DNA of 64,000 bases from Paenibacillus sp. 598K. Its GTDB lineage: Bacteria > Bacillota > Bacilli > Paenibacillales > Paenibacillaceae. Positions 34,701 through 42,728 of this stretch are shown here, piece after piece. Within the stretch, counting starts at the first letter, position 1; every line of letters begins with the position of its first letter. The notes beneath the pieces were generated by a model, which was not told the DNA's origin, did no database searches, and saw nothing but the letters and a program-made list of their open reading frames with translations. A program made the position numbers and the translations under genes. The stretch spans positions 1 through 64,000 of the forward strand of contig NZ_BFBX01000099.1 of assembly GCF_003851045.1 (NCBI RefSeq), written 5' to 3'.

Positions 34701-36883
34701 TCAGATTCGCTTATGATCTGGACGACGCGACCAAGAAGGTATGGATCTCTTCGTCGAGCGGCGGGCATTTCGACGGCGGAGACGACGAGACGGTCGCCTC
34801 GGGCGACGCGCTCGGGATGAAGGCGCCGATGCTGCCGGGGCCGTATGTCATCTATGTGCTGGCGGAGGACGGTCAAGTGCTCGGCCAGTCGCATGCCCGC
34901 GTCGTCGTCAGCGAGACGGCGCCGGTAGACCCGACCGTTGACAAAGCGCTGCTGAGCGCCTTGATCGAAGACGCCAATACCAAGCAAGCCGAGTTGTACA
35001 CAAGATCGACCTGGAATGCCTTTGCACGGGCATTAAACGAAGCGAAAACGGCCGCTTCCAATCCTGCGATCGGGCAAGACGCAGCAGACAGCGCCTACTA
35101 TGCGCTGCGCAACGCAACGAAGGGACTGCGGCTGCTCGATACCAAGCAGCTTGTCGAAGTGTTCCGGGAAGATTTTAACGCGTATGCTGCAGGCACAGGT
35201 ACGTTGGACACTGCCAAATGGCAGGGCCAAAACAATCAGGTATCCGTAACCGAGGACAAAGCGCTCCGCTTCGCGCCAACCGGGGGCAGCAACGTTAGAG
35301 CCCAGACGGTCGAGACCTTTGGCGATATGGAGCTGACCTTTGACTTCAACGTCAATTCGGGGACGAATGATCAAGGCTTCTATATCTACTTCCGGACGAC
35401 GGATCGCAACGTTCCGGCCAATCTGTCCAATCGCAACGGCTTTGAATTGGCGATCGGTCCTGGCTTCAATCCGAATCTGCGAATCCTTGAGCATGTGAAC
35501 AACAATCTCGTCTCTCAACTGTCTGGCGGCAGTACAGCGATCCAGCGGGAAGGCTGGTATACCGCCAAGATCGTCATGGACGGCAGTCAGCTGCAAGCGA
35601 AGATCTGGCCAAGAGGCAGCGAGGAGCCGACGCAAGCGACGATGTCCGGCGCGATCAGCAACAATGCCATCGAGCGGGGCAAGGGACATCTGAGCTTCGA
35701 ATTCTACGGCAATACAAGATCCGGCTTGGTCGATAACGTCATCGTCAAAGAAATGCGTACGGTGGACCTGGAGGAAAATGCCGAGCTTGACGGTCCGTCT
35801 ACGGTCGTCACAGGACATCCGGTTCAGCTGTCCGTCGGTATCGACAATCTGGTCAGCGGGATCGACGCGTTGTCCGTGGAAGTCAATTACGATCCAGCGA
35901 AAATCGAGTACCAGACCGTAACCGACGATAGCGGTATCGTCAGCCTGGCAGAAGGCGCGATCACCGAAGTGAGTCCTGGCTTGAACATCCTGGCTACAGC
36001 CGTCAAGCCGAGCACAGGCAAGATCCTCGTCATCGCTTCGACGAAGGGCGGACTGTACCAAGAGAGCGGCGAGCTGTTCGTGCTGAATGGCCATGCGTCG
36101 AGCAGCGCTGCTGCAGGAGCTACGAGCGTGTCGCTGTCTGACTTCGTAGTCACTGCGCAAGCCAACGCCCGCAATATCAACACCCAGTATGCTGTCCTGG
36201 ATATGCAGGTGAGACTGACTGATGGCGCAGCGCTGGCTGCCGTCATCGAGCAAGCGCAAGAACTGCTGCGTACGTCGACCGAGGGCTCGTTGCCTGGACA
36301 ATATCCGGTCGGCTCCAAAGCGAAGCTGCAAGCTGCGATCCAAGTGGCGACCAACGTCCTGGCTAATCCGAGCGCTACTGAGAATGATATCGCCCAAGCG
36401 ATCACGGCGCTGGGCCAAGCGATCGCGACGTTCCGTAGCAGCGTCATCGCCGATCCGAGCATCGACAAGTCGGAGCTGATCAAAGCGATCGAAGCGGCGA
36501 AAGCGAAGCTGGACAGCGTCGTTGAAGGCAACAAGGTCGGTCAGTACGCCTCCAGCGCCGTCCAGACGCTCAGAGCAGCAGTACAGCAGGCAGAGGCTGT
36601 GAGAAATGACGGCTCCGCTTCGCAGTCTACGGTGAATCAGGCCGTGACGACGTTGAAGGAAGCCGTAACGGCCTTCGCTTCTGGCATCATCACCCTCGTA
36701 CCGGGTCAGAGCGCAGTCACCATCCTCGACCTGTCGTACTTGGCGAAATACTATGGCACCAAATCCACCGATCCGAACTGGAGCAAGGTCGAAAAGGCCG
36801 ACCTGTTCGGCAGCGGAGAAATTACAATTCGGGAGCTGTCGGCAGTGGCCCGAATGATCGTCGAAAACTGGTTGTCCGAGTAA
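31718..36883 (+). CDS. Secreted parallel beta-helix glycan-active enzyme with cohesin and degenerate dockerin
   Basis: The 1721-aa protein has a signal peptide (1-30), a right-handed parallel beta-helix (about 47-830; SKTIYVATTGDDNTGDGTQAKPYKTI opening is typical) and an Ig-like part near 910-1000. A helical domain (1073-1140) and a concanavalin/CBM66-like beta-sandwich (1145-1345) follow. The tail has a cohesin (about 1350-1490), two FIVAR-like domains (1499-1577, 1582-1655) and a dockerin-like end. That dockerin has lost its first calcium loop (GQSAVTILD) and weakened the second (DLFGSGEITIRE). The helix resembles families such as GH141 and GH120, which include xylanase, fucosidase and beta-xylosidase members; the activity is not assigned. 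AAGGAGG precedes the ATG at 6 nt. Confidence 0.8.
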   Translation: MSVRKKAFLWMMSLMLVFSMLPLTAAAAAADQATGETTSNTTSNPVSKTIYVATTGDDNTGDGTQAKPYKTIGKAKEVVRTLPKTDGDIVVQIADGFYSLDETLVFSKEDSGSASSTIRYEAAPGAKPVVSAGEMLDKGVWTEAVGLTQTGGLKAYKTTLKRDDKLRAIYVNDKIASMTLSAPVASANRTVNGTPTVSFSSADNDWAWRDGSNIRAGIVFDASVGLKADTKNPQNIEAESVGGSTARWARPFVTFASIEKAPEASGKPGGVMLRFQMPYGAISQSLSNNTQYNPGNNQVIRNAFEFFNKRGDFYFDQAESTLYYIPLEGEDINKADVVIPKLETVLDIRGIPVGDRLNPVAGSDDGRVHHVTFKGLKFAHTDYKLFELTGTYTLSDGTGKVTSSSRGYASVQGSIVNTVYFPSSINWHETFYRGYDIPPAAIMINAARHIKVLDGEIMLTGFNGIHIENDVKDIEVTGNYIADTLASGVVIGHPHHIYENDKPDVHESRVSVSGTPIKNWAGVDKEKFKSGTEAVPENIYITNNFLFRNCYGFPGANSLASFYTTNMQVLHNYFYDSTYGAMSIGWGWDEYDGFGFTAQGTNKTGGPYHGTHETSLARSPEITTTSRNNKISYNRVEEICTVVNDSGAIYSLGRQGDPGTLPNGGTWDSISTLTNNPVTDKSSNWHPDNWTNYTEMNYNFLDPNPTGKPTTSNNWTNGFHPDEGSTFIKMIGNVVQSKLSHAPGQSRLFEFNNWKRKSDMIATNGYVDGNNNQNGAPRITYDNYKSEARIWPVEGNAIVLNSGLKNEYTHMIPRSLIADTEFELASNVIVSVGGEKVSRRGLLKAEDTVWLAPANTTTFKEGPTMTKAAGNATSISTPAAAGQYKLYIVYADGRATATSKYTAYVDASEPPTNVEDGKSYEVSKAQPLKLTLNAEYTFTLNGTTVADAYEISTAGNWTLVVRAATSETTIKFTTTVSEANKLLQADVTVAPGGTVRFAYDLDDATKKVWISSSSGGHFDGGDDETVASGDALGMKAPMLPGPYVIYVLAEDGQVLGQSHARVVVSETAPVDPTVDKALLSALIEDANTKQAELYTRSTWNAFARALNEAKTAASNPAIGQDAADSAYYALRNATKGLRLLDTKQLVEVFREDFNAYAAGTGTLDTAKWQGQNNQVSVTEDKALRFAPTGGSNVRAQTVETFGDMELTFDFNVNSGTNDQGFYIYFRTTDRNVPANLSNRNGFELAIGPGFNPNLRILEHVNNNLVSQLSGGSTAIQREGWYTAKIVMDGSQLQAKIWPRGSEEPTQATMSGAISNNAIERGKGHLSFEFYGNTRSGLVDNVIVKEMRTVDLEENAELDGPSTVVTGHPVQLSVGIDNLVSGIDALSVEVNYDPAKIEYQTVTDDSGIVSLAEGAITEVSPGLNILATAVKPSTGKILVIASTKGGLYQESGELFVLNGHASSSAAAGATSVSLSDFVVTAQANARNINTQYAVLDMQVRLTDGAALAAVIEQAQELLRTSTEGSLPGQYPVGSKAKLQAAIQVATNVLANPSATENDIAQAITALGQAIATFRSSVIADPSIDKSELIKAIEAAKAKLDSVVEGNKVGQYASSAVQTLRAAVQQAEAVRNDGSASQSTVNQAVTTLKEAVTAFASGIITLVPGQSAVTILDLSYLAKYYGTKSTDPNWSKVEKADLFGSGEITIRELSAVARMIVENWLSE

Positions 36884-36895
36884 CCCGCCCCACCC

Positions 36896-36919
36896 GGAGG
36901 TCGGCTCCTGCCGACCTCC
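36896..36919 (+). terminator. Hairpin between the beta-helix enzyme and the cohesin-SLH gene
   Basis: GGAGGTCGG pairs perfectly with CCGACCTCC around CTCCTG. Only a weak pyrimidine tract follows (GTTCCTCT), so partial read-through into the SLH gene 34 bp later is likely. Confidence 0.6.
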
Positions 36920-36953
36920 GTTCCTCTAACCTACAAAAAGGATGGTTCCGACA

Positions 36954-37985
36954 ATGAGACGAAAAATCATGCACCTATGGTTAACGCTAATGCTGTCCTT
37001 CTCGCTCCTTCCTTCTCTAGCATATGCGGAGGAGGCTTCCTTTTCCCTGACTGTGGACAATGATAGCCCGGCCATCGGACAGACGTTCCAGGTTACTGTA
37101 ACCGGAGACCGCTTGACCGATATGTATGGCTATGAGATAAACCTGACCTTCGATACAAGCCAGCTTCGTTATGTCAAAGCGGAAACCAAGGTGCCGGGCT
37201 TCTCCGTGCCGCTCGAGCCGAAGGGCGGCGACCTTGTATTTGCCCATACGAAGGTTGGCAAGGTGGCCGGCGAAAGCGGCAAAGTGATTTTGGCTACGAT
37301 TACGTTTGAAGCTACAGGGACAAGCACAGAACCGGCCGCTGTCGCTCTTACCGAAGTAGAGCTGGTGAAAAGCGACTTGACGGCTACGAATCATGTAACG
37401 AATGCCAAGCTTAGCGTCACACCGGTTGCCAAGAAACCGGCGGTCGTCTTCACTGACCTTGACGGTCACTGGGCGAAGCAAGAGATCGAGCGGGCAGCCG
37501 GACTTGGCTTCGTGAACGGGTATCCCGACGGCACCTTCCGACCGCAAAACGCTGTCACCCGAGCGGAGTTTATCGCGATGATCGCCCGGGCGATGGAGCT
37601 GCCGCCTTCAGGCGTTGCAGCGACCGATTTCGCCGATCAGGAGGCAATCCCGGACTGGGCTAAGCCGTCGATCGCCGAAGCGCAGGCGGCGGGCGTTATT
37701 ACCGGATACGAGGATGGCACCTTCCGTCCGCACAGCTTAATTAACCGCACCGAGATGGTCGCTATGGTCGTGCGGGCATTGGATCTGACGCTTGACGAAG
37801 GCGCGCAGCCAAGCTTCGCCGATACCGACAGCATTGGAGCGTGGGCGCAGCCATATGTGGCTGCGGCAGCCGAAGCTGGTCTGGTCAACGGTAGGGGCAA
37901 CAACCAGTTTGTGCCCGCAGCGAACACGACTCGCGCCGAGGCGGTCGTCTTGATTTTGAGGATGCTGGCTCTGGCGTCTGACTAG
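36954..37985 (+). CDS. Cohesin-SLH cell-surface anchor protein
   Basis: The 343-aa protein has a signal peptide (to about 25, ending AYA), one cohesin-like jelly-roll domain (about 28-150) and three SLH repeats (about 165-343). The cohesin shows MYGYEINLTFDTSQLRYVKAE and AGESGKVILATITFEA. The SLH repeats carry the motifs TRAE, NRTE and TRAE. SLH trimers bind pyruvylated secondary cell-wall polymers, so the cohesin would be displayed on the cell surface. It is the only cell-wall-anchored cohesin here and lies directly after an enzyme with the same kind of modules. The ATG at 36954 is preferred over that at 36942, which abuts its AAAAAGG with no spacing. Confidence 0.9.
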   Translation: MRRKIMHLWLTLMLSFSLLPSLAYAEEASFSLTVDNDSPAIGQTFQVTVTGDRLTDMYGYEINLTFDTSQLRYVKAETKVPGFSVPLEPKGGDLVFAHTKVGKVAGESGKVILATITFEATGTSTEPAAVALTEVELVKSDLTATNHVTNAKLSVTPVAKKPAVVFTDLDGHWAKQEIERAAGLGFVNGYPDGTFRPQNAVTRAEFIAMIARAMELPPSGVAATDFADQEAIPDWAKPSIAEAQAAGVITGYEDGTFRPHSLINRTEMVAMVVRALDLTLDEGAQPSFADTDSIGAWAQPYVAAAAEAGLVNGRGNNQFVPAANTTRAEAVVLILRMLALASD

Positions 37986-38010
37986 CGTGTCTACCCACTT
38001 CAAAGTGAAT

Positions 38011-38045
38011 AACCCAGTACCGCTCAGGTACTGGGTTTGATCTTT
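38011..38045 (+). terminator. Rho-independent terminator after the cohesin-SLH gene
   Basis: AACCCAGTACC (38011-38021) pairs with GGTACTGGGTT (38027-38037) around GCTCA and is followed by TGATCTTTCTT. Confidence 0.85.
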
Positions 38046-38157
38046 CTTCCTTCAGGAACACCAAGACAAGACAATATTCAATGAACTTTGGAGAATAGTC
38101 GCTATTCGCGACCGCAGCAGAGGCTTATACTTTTCTTGAATGAGGCGCGTTCATAAT

Positions 38158-38171
38158 TGAAAGCGTTTTAT
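38158..38171 (+). promoter_or_regulatory. cre-like site upstream of the second two-component system
   Basis: TGAAAGCGTTTTAT fits the extended cre consensus except for the conserved 3' C. It is 24 bp before the response regulator start, a position suited to a roadblock or start-site repression by CcpA. Confidence 0.45.
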
Positions 38172-38194
38172 ATCGACGGCGAGGTGACGGGTGG

Positions 38195-39811
38195 ATGCAT
38201 AAGCTGCTAATTGTCGATGACGAGGCCTTGGTCTGCGAAGCGATCCGGGAACAGATGGACTGGGAGAAGATGGGGTTTGTGTGCATAGGCGCCTGCGAGG
38301 ATGGCGTCGAGGCGCTTGCGTTTATCGAGCGCGAGCAGCCGGATGTCGTCCTGACCGATATCGGCATGCCTTTTATGGACGGCATCGAGCTGACGCATGA
38401 GCTTTCGATGCGTTACCCGGATGTCAAGGTCGTCATCCTGACCGGGTACGATGATTTTGAGTATGCCCGTCAAGCTGTTCAGATGAAGGTAACCGATTAT
38501 ATCCTGAAGCCGGTCACCGCTGCCGAGATGGAGACGATTATGCGTCGGCTTGGCGGGCAACTGGATCAGGAGCATACCCAAAAACGCGACTATGAGAGAT
38601 TGAAGCGACGCTTGCACGAGAGCATGCCGCTGCTCAAGGAGCGTTATCTGGAACGTATGGTCGCCTCCTCTATGACGGCACAGCAGATGCGGGAAGGGTG
38701 TACGTATTATGGGCTGCGTTGGAGCGGCCCCTGGTTTATCGAATTGGCGATCGATGTGGACGAATGGGCCGTGCATGAGCCGTTATCCTCTTCGGATGAT
38801 GCGTTGTTCCGATTTGCCATCTACAATATCACGCAGGAGGTATTGAAGCCCTATGCTGGCGTGGAAACGTATCGGGATCGCGAAAATCGCATCTTGGTCA
38901 TTATGACCTCCCCCGAGCAGGAGGAACTGCGGGAGCGGGCGGGCCGGGCAGCCGAGGAGATCCATCGCGCGCTCGCCGATTACTTGCCCTTGAAGTGCTC
39001 CATCGGCATCGGGCATGTATACAGGGAAGAGGATAACCTCGGTCTCATCCACAGGACCGCCCTGTCGGCGCTGGATTACCGGTTTGCCGCAGGCAGCGGC
39101 AGTATCATACGCATTACGGATATGGAGCAAGACGCGCGGCCGCAGCTGCTGTCTGTCGTCAGGTGGGAGAATGAGCTGATCACTAGATTAAAGACCGGGG
39201 CGCCGCAGGAGATGGCGGAGTGGGTCGACCGATTGATTGCGGCCTTTCGAGAGCAGCGGTTCCCGATTGATGTATGCACCCTCTATTTGCAACGATTTAC
39301 GCTCTCGCTGATGCACACGTTGTACGAGATGGGAAGCGACATCGATCGGACATTTGGCGATGCTGCGGCACCGCTAGAGGAGATCAAGCGGCTAGCTACA
39401 CTGGCGGACATGGAGCGTTGGGTGAGGTCGTTGTGCGAGCAAGCAATGACGCTGATCCGCAATACACGGGAGGCTCATAGCATGCAGCAGGTTGCCAAGG
39501 CGATGGCTTATGTCCAGACGCATTATATGGACCCGGAGTTATCACTCAAGATCGTATGTCGGCATGTGGCGATCAGCACCAGCTATTTCAGCACGATGTT
39601 CAAGTCGGTCACCGGCAAAACGTTCGTCGAATATGTAATCGAGGAGCGCATGGAAAAGGCCAAGGAGCTGCTCAAGCTGACGCAGATGCGAAGCTATGAG
39701 ATCGCTTATGCCGTCGGCTACAAGGACCCGCAGTACTTTAGCAGCGCCTTCAAAAAAGCCGTAGGCTGCACCCCCAAGGAATACCGGGGCAAGATGGCGG
39801 CGCGTCAATGA
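38195..39811 (+). CDS. YesN-type response regulator of a three-gene sensory operon
   Basis: The 538-aa protein has a receiver domain (D9/D10, phospho-acceptor D55 in LTDIGMP, K105 in LKPVT), a long middle domain that looks like a degenerate GGDEF fold, and a C-terminal AraC domain. The HTH segments are LKIVCRHVAISTSYFSTMFKSV and SYEIAYAVGYKDPQYFSSAFKKA, ending GCTPKEYR. It overlaps the following histidine kinase by ATGA. The gene order is regulator, kinase, binding protein, then an ABC importer, which is the probable target. A cre-like site precedes it. Confidence 0.9.
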   Translation: MHKLLIVDDEALVCEAIREQMDWEKMGFVCIGACEDGVEALAFIEREQPDVVLTDIGMPFMDGIELTHELSMRYPDVKVVILTGYDDFEYARQAVQMKVTDYILKPVTAAEMETIMRRLGGQLDQEHTQKRDYERLKRRLHESMPLLKERYLERMVASSMTAQQMREGCTYYGLRWSGPWFIELAIDVDEWAVHEPLSSSDDALFRFAIYNITQEVLKPYAGVETYRDRENRILVIMTSPEQEELRERAGRAAEEIHRALADYLPLKCSIGIGHVYREEDNLGLIHRTALSALDYRFAAGSGSIIRITDMEQDARPQLLSVVRWENELITRLKTGAPQEMAEWVDRLIAAFREQRFPIDVCTLYLQRFTLSLMHTLYEMGSDIDRTFGDAAAPLEEIKRLATLADMERWVRSLCEQAMTLIRNTREAHSMQQVAKAMAYVQTHYMDPELSLKIVCRHVAISTSYFSTMFKSVTGKTFVEYVIEERMEKAKELLKLTQMRSYEIAYAVGYKDPQYFSSAFKKAVGCTPKEYRGKMAARQ

Positions 39812-41628
39812 TGAAGCCGCCGGCCTTCCTTCGCTTTCGCAGCATGCAGACGAACATGGCGCTTGCCTTCGTGCTGCTCATCCTGACGATGGTGCTGATC
39901 ATGATCGGCGTCTCGTACATGCTGTCCCAGGATGCGGCGCAGGCCAATGCCAAGGCCTATACCACCGAGCTGGTGAAGCAGGTGAACACGAACATCAAAG
40001 CGTACGTCAATGGCATGAAGTACATCACCGACATGGTGGACGGCAATCCGTATGTGCAGCAATATCTTGCGCCGTCGGGATATCAGACCGAAGGCGAGGC
40101 ATATCATGGCCGGATGGCTGTTGCGATGTTCCTGGAGTCGATGGCCGTATCACGAGAAGATATTTCGTCCGTCAGTGTGTTTGGCTACAACGGGCGCTTT
40201 GCCACGGGACACCCGTCTCTGGAGCTTAATCCCTATGTAGATTATAAACAGCTCAATTGGTACCGCAATGCCCAGGAAGAAGGCGGCGCCTACGTTATAT
40301 CCTCTTCGCATGTCCAGCCGGTATTCAAGGATCGTTACCCGTGGGTCGTCTCCCTAAGCACGGAGCTCAGGAGCCGGAGCGACGGTACGAGGCTGGGCAT
40401 TTTCCTCATCGATCTTAATTTCAGCGTCATGAACAATATGCTGCAGGATATCCGGCTAGGGCAGCAGGGGTATCTCTTCATCATTGATGCCGAGGGCAAG
40501 ATTGTCTATCATCCGCAGCAGCAGCTGATCTACAGCAATCTGAAGACCGAGGAGATCACGAGGGTGCTCCAGGTGAACAACGGCTCCTTTACGAGTGGCG
40601 AGGGGGACAGATTAAAGATGTACACCGTACAGGATTCCGGCTTTGGCTGGAAAATTGTAGGGGTCGCTTACATGAACGAGCTGGTCGGCAATCTCGATGA
40701 GATGAGGTTGTCGTTTATCGTGCTGGGCCTCGTTTGCATTGTCCTTGCGGTTATTATTTCGTTTATTGTGTCCCGACGGATCGGGCAGCCGCTCAAGCAA
40801 TTGCAGAGCTATATGAAGGAAGTGGAGAAGGGCAACTTCGACATCCAGGTGCCGGTGCCGACGACGATAGAAATCGGCCGTCTGGCCCGCGCCTTCAATA
40901 TGATGGTCGGCAAAATCAAGGAGCTGATGGCCCAAGTCGTGCAGGATCAGGAGCTGAAGCGCACCACCGAGATCCGCGCGTTGCAGGCGCAGATCAATCC
41001 GCACTTCCTGTACAATACGTTGGACTCGATCATCTGGATGGCCGAAAGCAAGAAATCGGATGAGGTGGTCCTGATGACCTCTGCGCTGGCGAAGCTGTTC
41101 CGTGCGTCGATCAGCAATGGCGAGGAGCTGGTAACGATCCACATCGAGCTGGAGCACATCACCAACTATCTGAAAATCCAGAAGATGCGCTACAAAAACA
41201 AACTGGACTACGAAATCCAAATCAGCGAATCTGTCCGCAACTATATGACGATCAAGCTGATCCTGCAGCCGATCGTCGAGAATGCGATCTATCATGGCAT
41301 CAAAATGAAACGCGGGCCCGGTCTGATCACGATCAAGTCCGAGGAAACGAAGACCGACGTCGTGATCATCGTCGCGGATAACGGCTGCGGCATGGAGCCG
41401 GCTCACGTGTCGACGCTGCTGGAGCGCTCCGGGAGAGCAACCAAGGATGGCCGGGGCGTAGGCGTCGGCAACGTCCACGGTCGGCTCAAGCTGTACTATG
41501 GCCCGCAATACGGTCTCCGATTCGAGAGTACGCCGGGCGAAGGCACAGCGGTATATATCCGCTTCCCGAAGCAGCTGACATCGCAGCCGCCAGAGCCTGT
41601 ACCGCAAGCGGGGGGAGCTAACCGATGA
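39808..41628 (+). CDS. YesM-type sensor histidine kinase
   Basis: The 606-aa kinase has an N-terminal helix (about 15-38), an extracellular double-cache sensor, a second helix near 300-322, and HAMP (SRRIGQPLKQLQSYMKEVEKG). The LytS/YesM kinase core contains phospho-acceptor H399 (QAQINPHFLYNT), the N box PIVENAIYHG and the G boxes DNGCGM and GVGVGN. Its start overlaps the regulator stop and its stop overlaps the binding-protein start, both as ATGA. Tight coupling suggests the three products work as one signalling complex. Confidence 0.92.
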   Translation: MMKPPAFLRFRSMQTNMALAFVLLILTMVLIMIGVSYMLSQDAAQANAKAYTTELVKQVNTNIKAYVNGMKYITDMVDGNPYVQQYLAPSGYQTEGEAYHGRMAVAMFLESMAVSREDISSVSVFGYNGRFATGHPSLELNPYVDYKQLNWYRNAQEEGGAYVISSSHVQPVFKDRYPWVVSLSTELRSRSDGTRLGIFLIDLNFSVMNNMLQDIRLGQQGYLFIIDAEGKIVYHPQQQLIYSNLKTEEITRVLQVNNGSFTSGEGDRLKMYTVQDSGFGWKIVGVAYMNELVGNLDEMRLSFIVLGLVCIVLAVIISFIVSRRIGQPLKQLQSYMKEVEKGNFDIQVPVPTTIEIGRLARAFNMMVGKIKELMAQVVQDQELKRTTEIRALQAQINPHFLYNTLDSIIWMAESKKSDEVVLMTSALAKLFRASISNGEELVTIHIELEHITNYLKIQKMRYKNKLDYEIQISESVRNYMTIKLILQPIVENAIYHGIKMKRGPGLITIKSEETKTDVVIIVADNGCGMEPAHVSTLLERSGRATKDGRGVGVGNVHGRLKLYYGPQYGLRFESTPGEGTAVYIRFPKQLTSQPPEPVPQAGGANR

Positions 41629-42605
41629 GCTGGAAATATACACGAGCCCTTGCAGCGATAGCTCTGTTGCTTGTCGCTGTGGCGAGCTTGTCCTATTACG
41701 CAGCAGGGCTCTCGCAGCAGGAAGCGGTCCGAATCACTGTCATTATCAAGTCCGATGCGGCTTCGAGCGAATTTTGGCAAGTACTGATCGACGGCGTCTA
41801 TGAGGCAGCCGAGGAGTTCGGCGTGCAGCTCCAGGTAACAGGCTCCCGGTCGGAGACCGATGTGGAGGCGCAAATCGCGCTGGTAGAGCAAGCGATCGAG
41901 GAGCAGCCAGATGCGATCGTATTGGCCGCCAACGACTTCGACAGGCTGGTGCCTGCGGCGGATCGAGCAAGGGCTAGCGGGATCAAGCTGATCATCGTCG
42001 ATTCGGGCATTAACTCGGATGCGCCTCATAGCGTAGTTGCGACGGATAACGTCATTGCAGGCCGGAAGGCTGGCGAAGCGATGGAGCAGGAGCTGGCCAG
42101 GCCTGCCAGCATCGTCATATTAAGCTATGTGAAAAACGCCGCCTCCCATATTGATCGCGAAAAAGGGGTTCGCGCCGTGCTGGAGGAAATGCCGGAGAAC
42201 AGGGTGGAAGCTTACTACGTCGAAGGGTCGGAGGAAAATGCGTATCTCAAGGCATTGGAGATTCTGAAGTCAGACCAGGCGGTCGTTGGTATTATCGGGT
42301 TAAACGAGCCGACAACGGTCGGAGCCGGACGGGCGATCCAGGAGCTTGGGCTAAAGGAGCGCGTGGTTTTGATCGGCTTTGACAGCTCGGTCAATGAGAT
42401 CAAATTGCTGGACGAAGGGGCGATGAAGGCGACAGTCATCCAGCGCCCTTTTCAGATGGGATACTTGAGCGTCAAGACGGCATTGGAGGCTGTACAAGGA
42501 AAAAAGGTGCCCGATACGATCGATACCGGCTCCTTGCTGATCACTAAGCAAAATATGTACGAAGAAGAAAATCAAAAGCTGCTTTTTCCGTTTGTTAATG
42601 ATTGA
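41625..42605 (+). CDS. Membrane-anchored sugar-binding co-sensor (RbsB/XylF-like)
   Basis: The 326-aa protein has an uncleaved-looking N-terminal helix (about 7-27), no lipobox Cys, and a periplasmic-binding-protein fold of the ribose/xylose type. Motifs are SEFWQVLIDGVYEAAEEFGV, DAIVLAANDFDRLVPAADRARASGIKLIIVDSGI and VVLIGFDSS. It is coupled to the kinase by ATGA rather than lying with the permease genes, which have their own lipoprotein. This is the arrangement of three-component systems such as XylFII-LytS-YesN, in which the anchored binding protein presents sugar to the kinase sensor. A monosaccharide ligand is inferred. Confidence 0.85.
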   Translation: MSWKYTRALAAIALLLVAVASLSYYAAGLSQQEAVRITVIIKSDAASSEFWQVLIDGVYEAAEEFGVQLQVTGSRSETDVEAQIALVEQAIEEQPDAIVLAANDFDRLVPAADRARASGIKLIIVDSGINSDAPHSVVATDNVIAGRKAGEAMEQELARPASIVILSYVKNAASHIDREKGVRAVLEEMPENRVEAYYVEGSEENAYLKALEILKSDQAVVGIIGLNEPTTVGAGRAIQELGLKERVVLIGFDSSVNEIKLLDEGAMKATVIQRPFQMGYLSVKTALEAVQGKKVPDTIDTGSLLITKQNMYEEENQKLLFPFVND

Positions 42606-42728
42606 GCAGGTGCAAACTTCGAAATGTATTCCACTTTTATAGAATAAAATCACATGTTAGTAAAAAATATGATGATGTATAGTTGAATCACCACCGGAAC
42701 AGTGGATTCATATAGGGGGTGATACAGT

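Noticed and set aside
35033-36418. 461-codon minus-strand frame opposite the cohesin and FIVAR-like parts
   Set aside because: It covers the domain-rich C-terminal half of the beta-helix enzyme gene; no signal, ribosome binding site or motif supports it.
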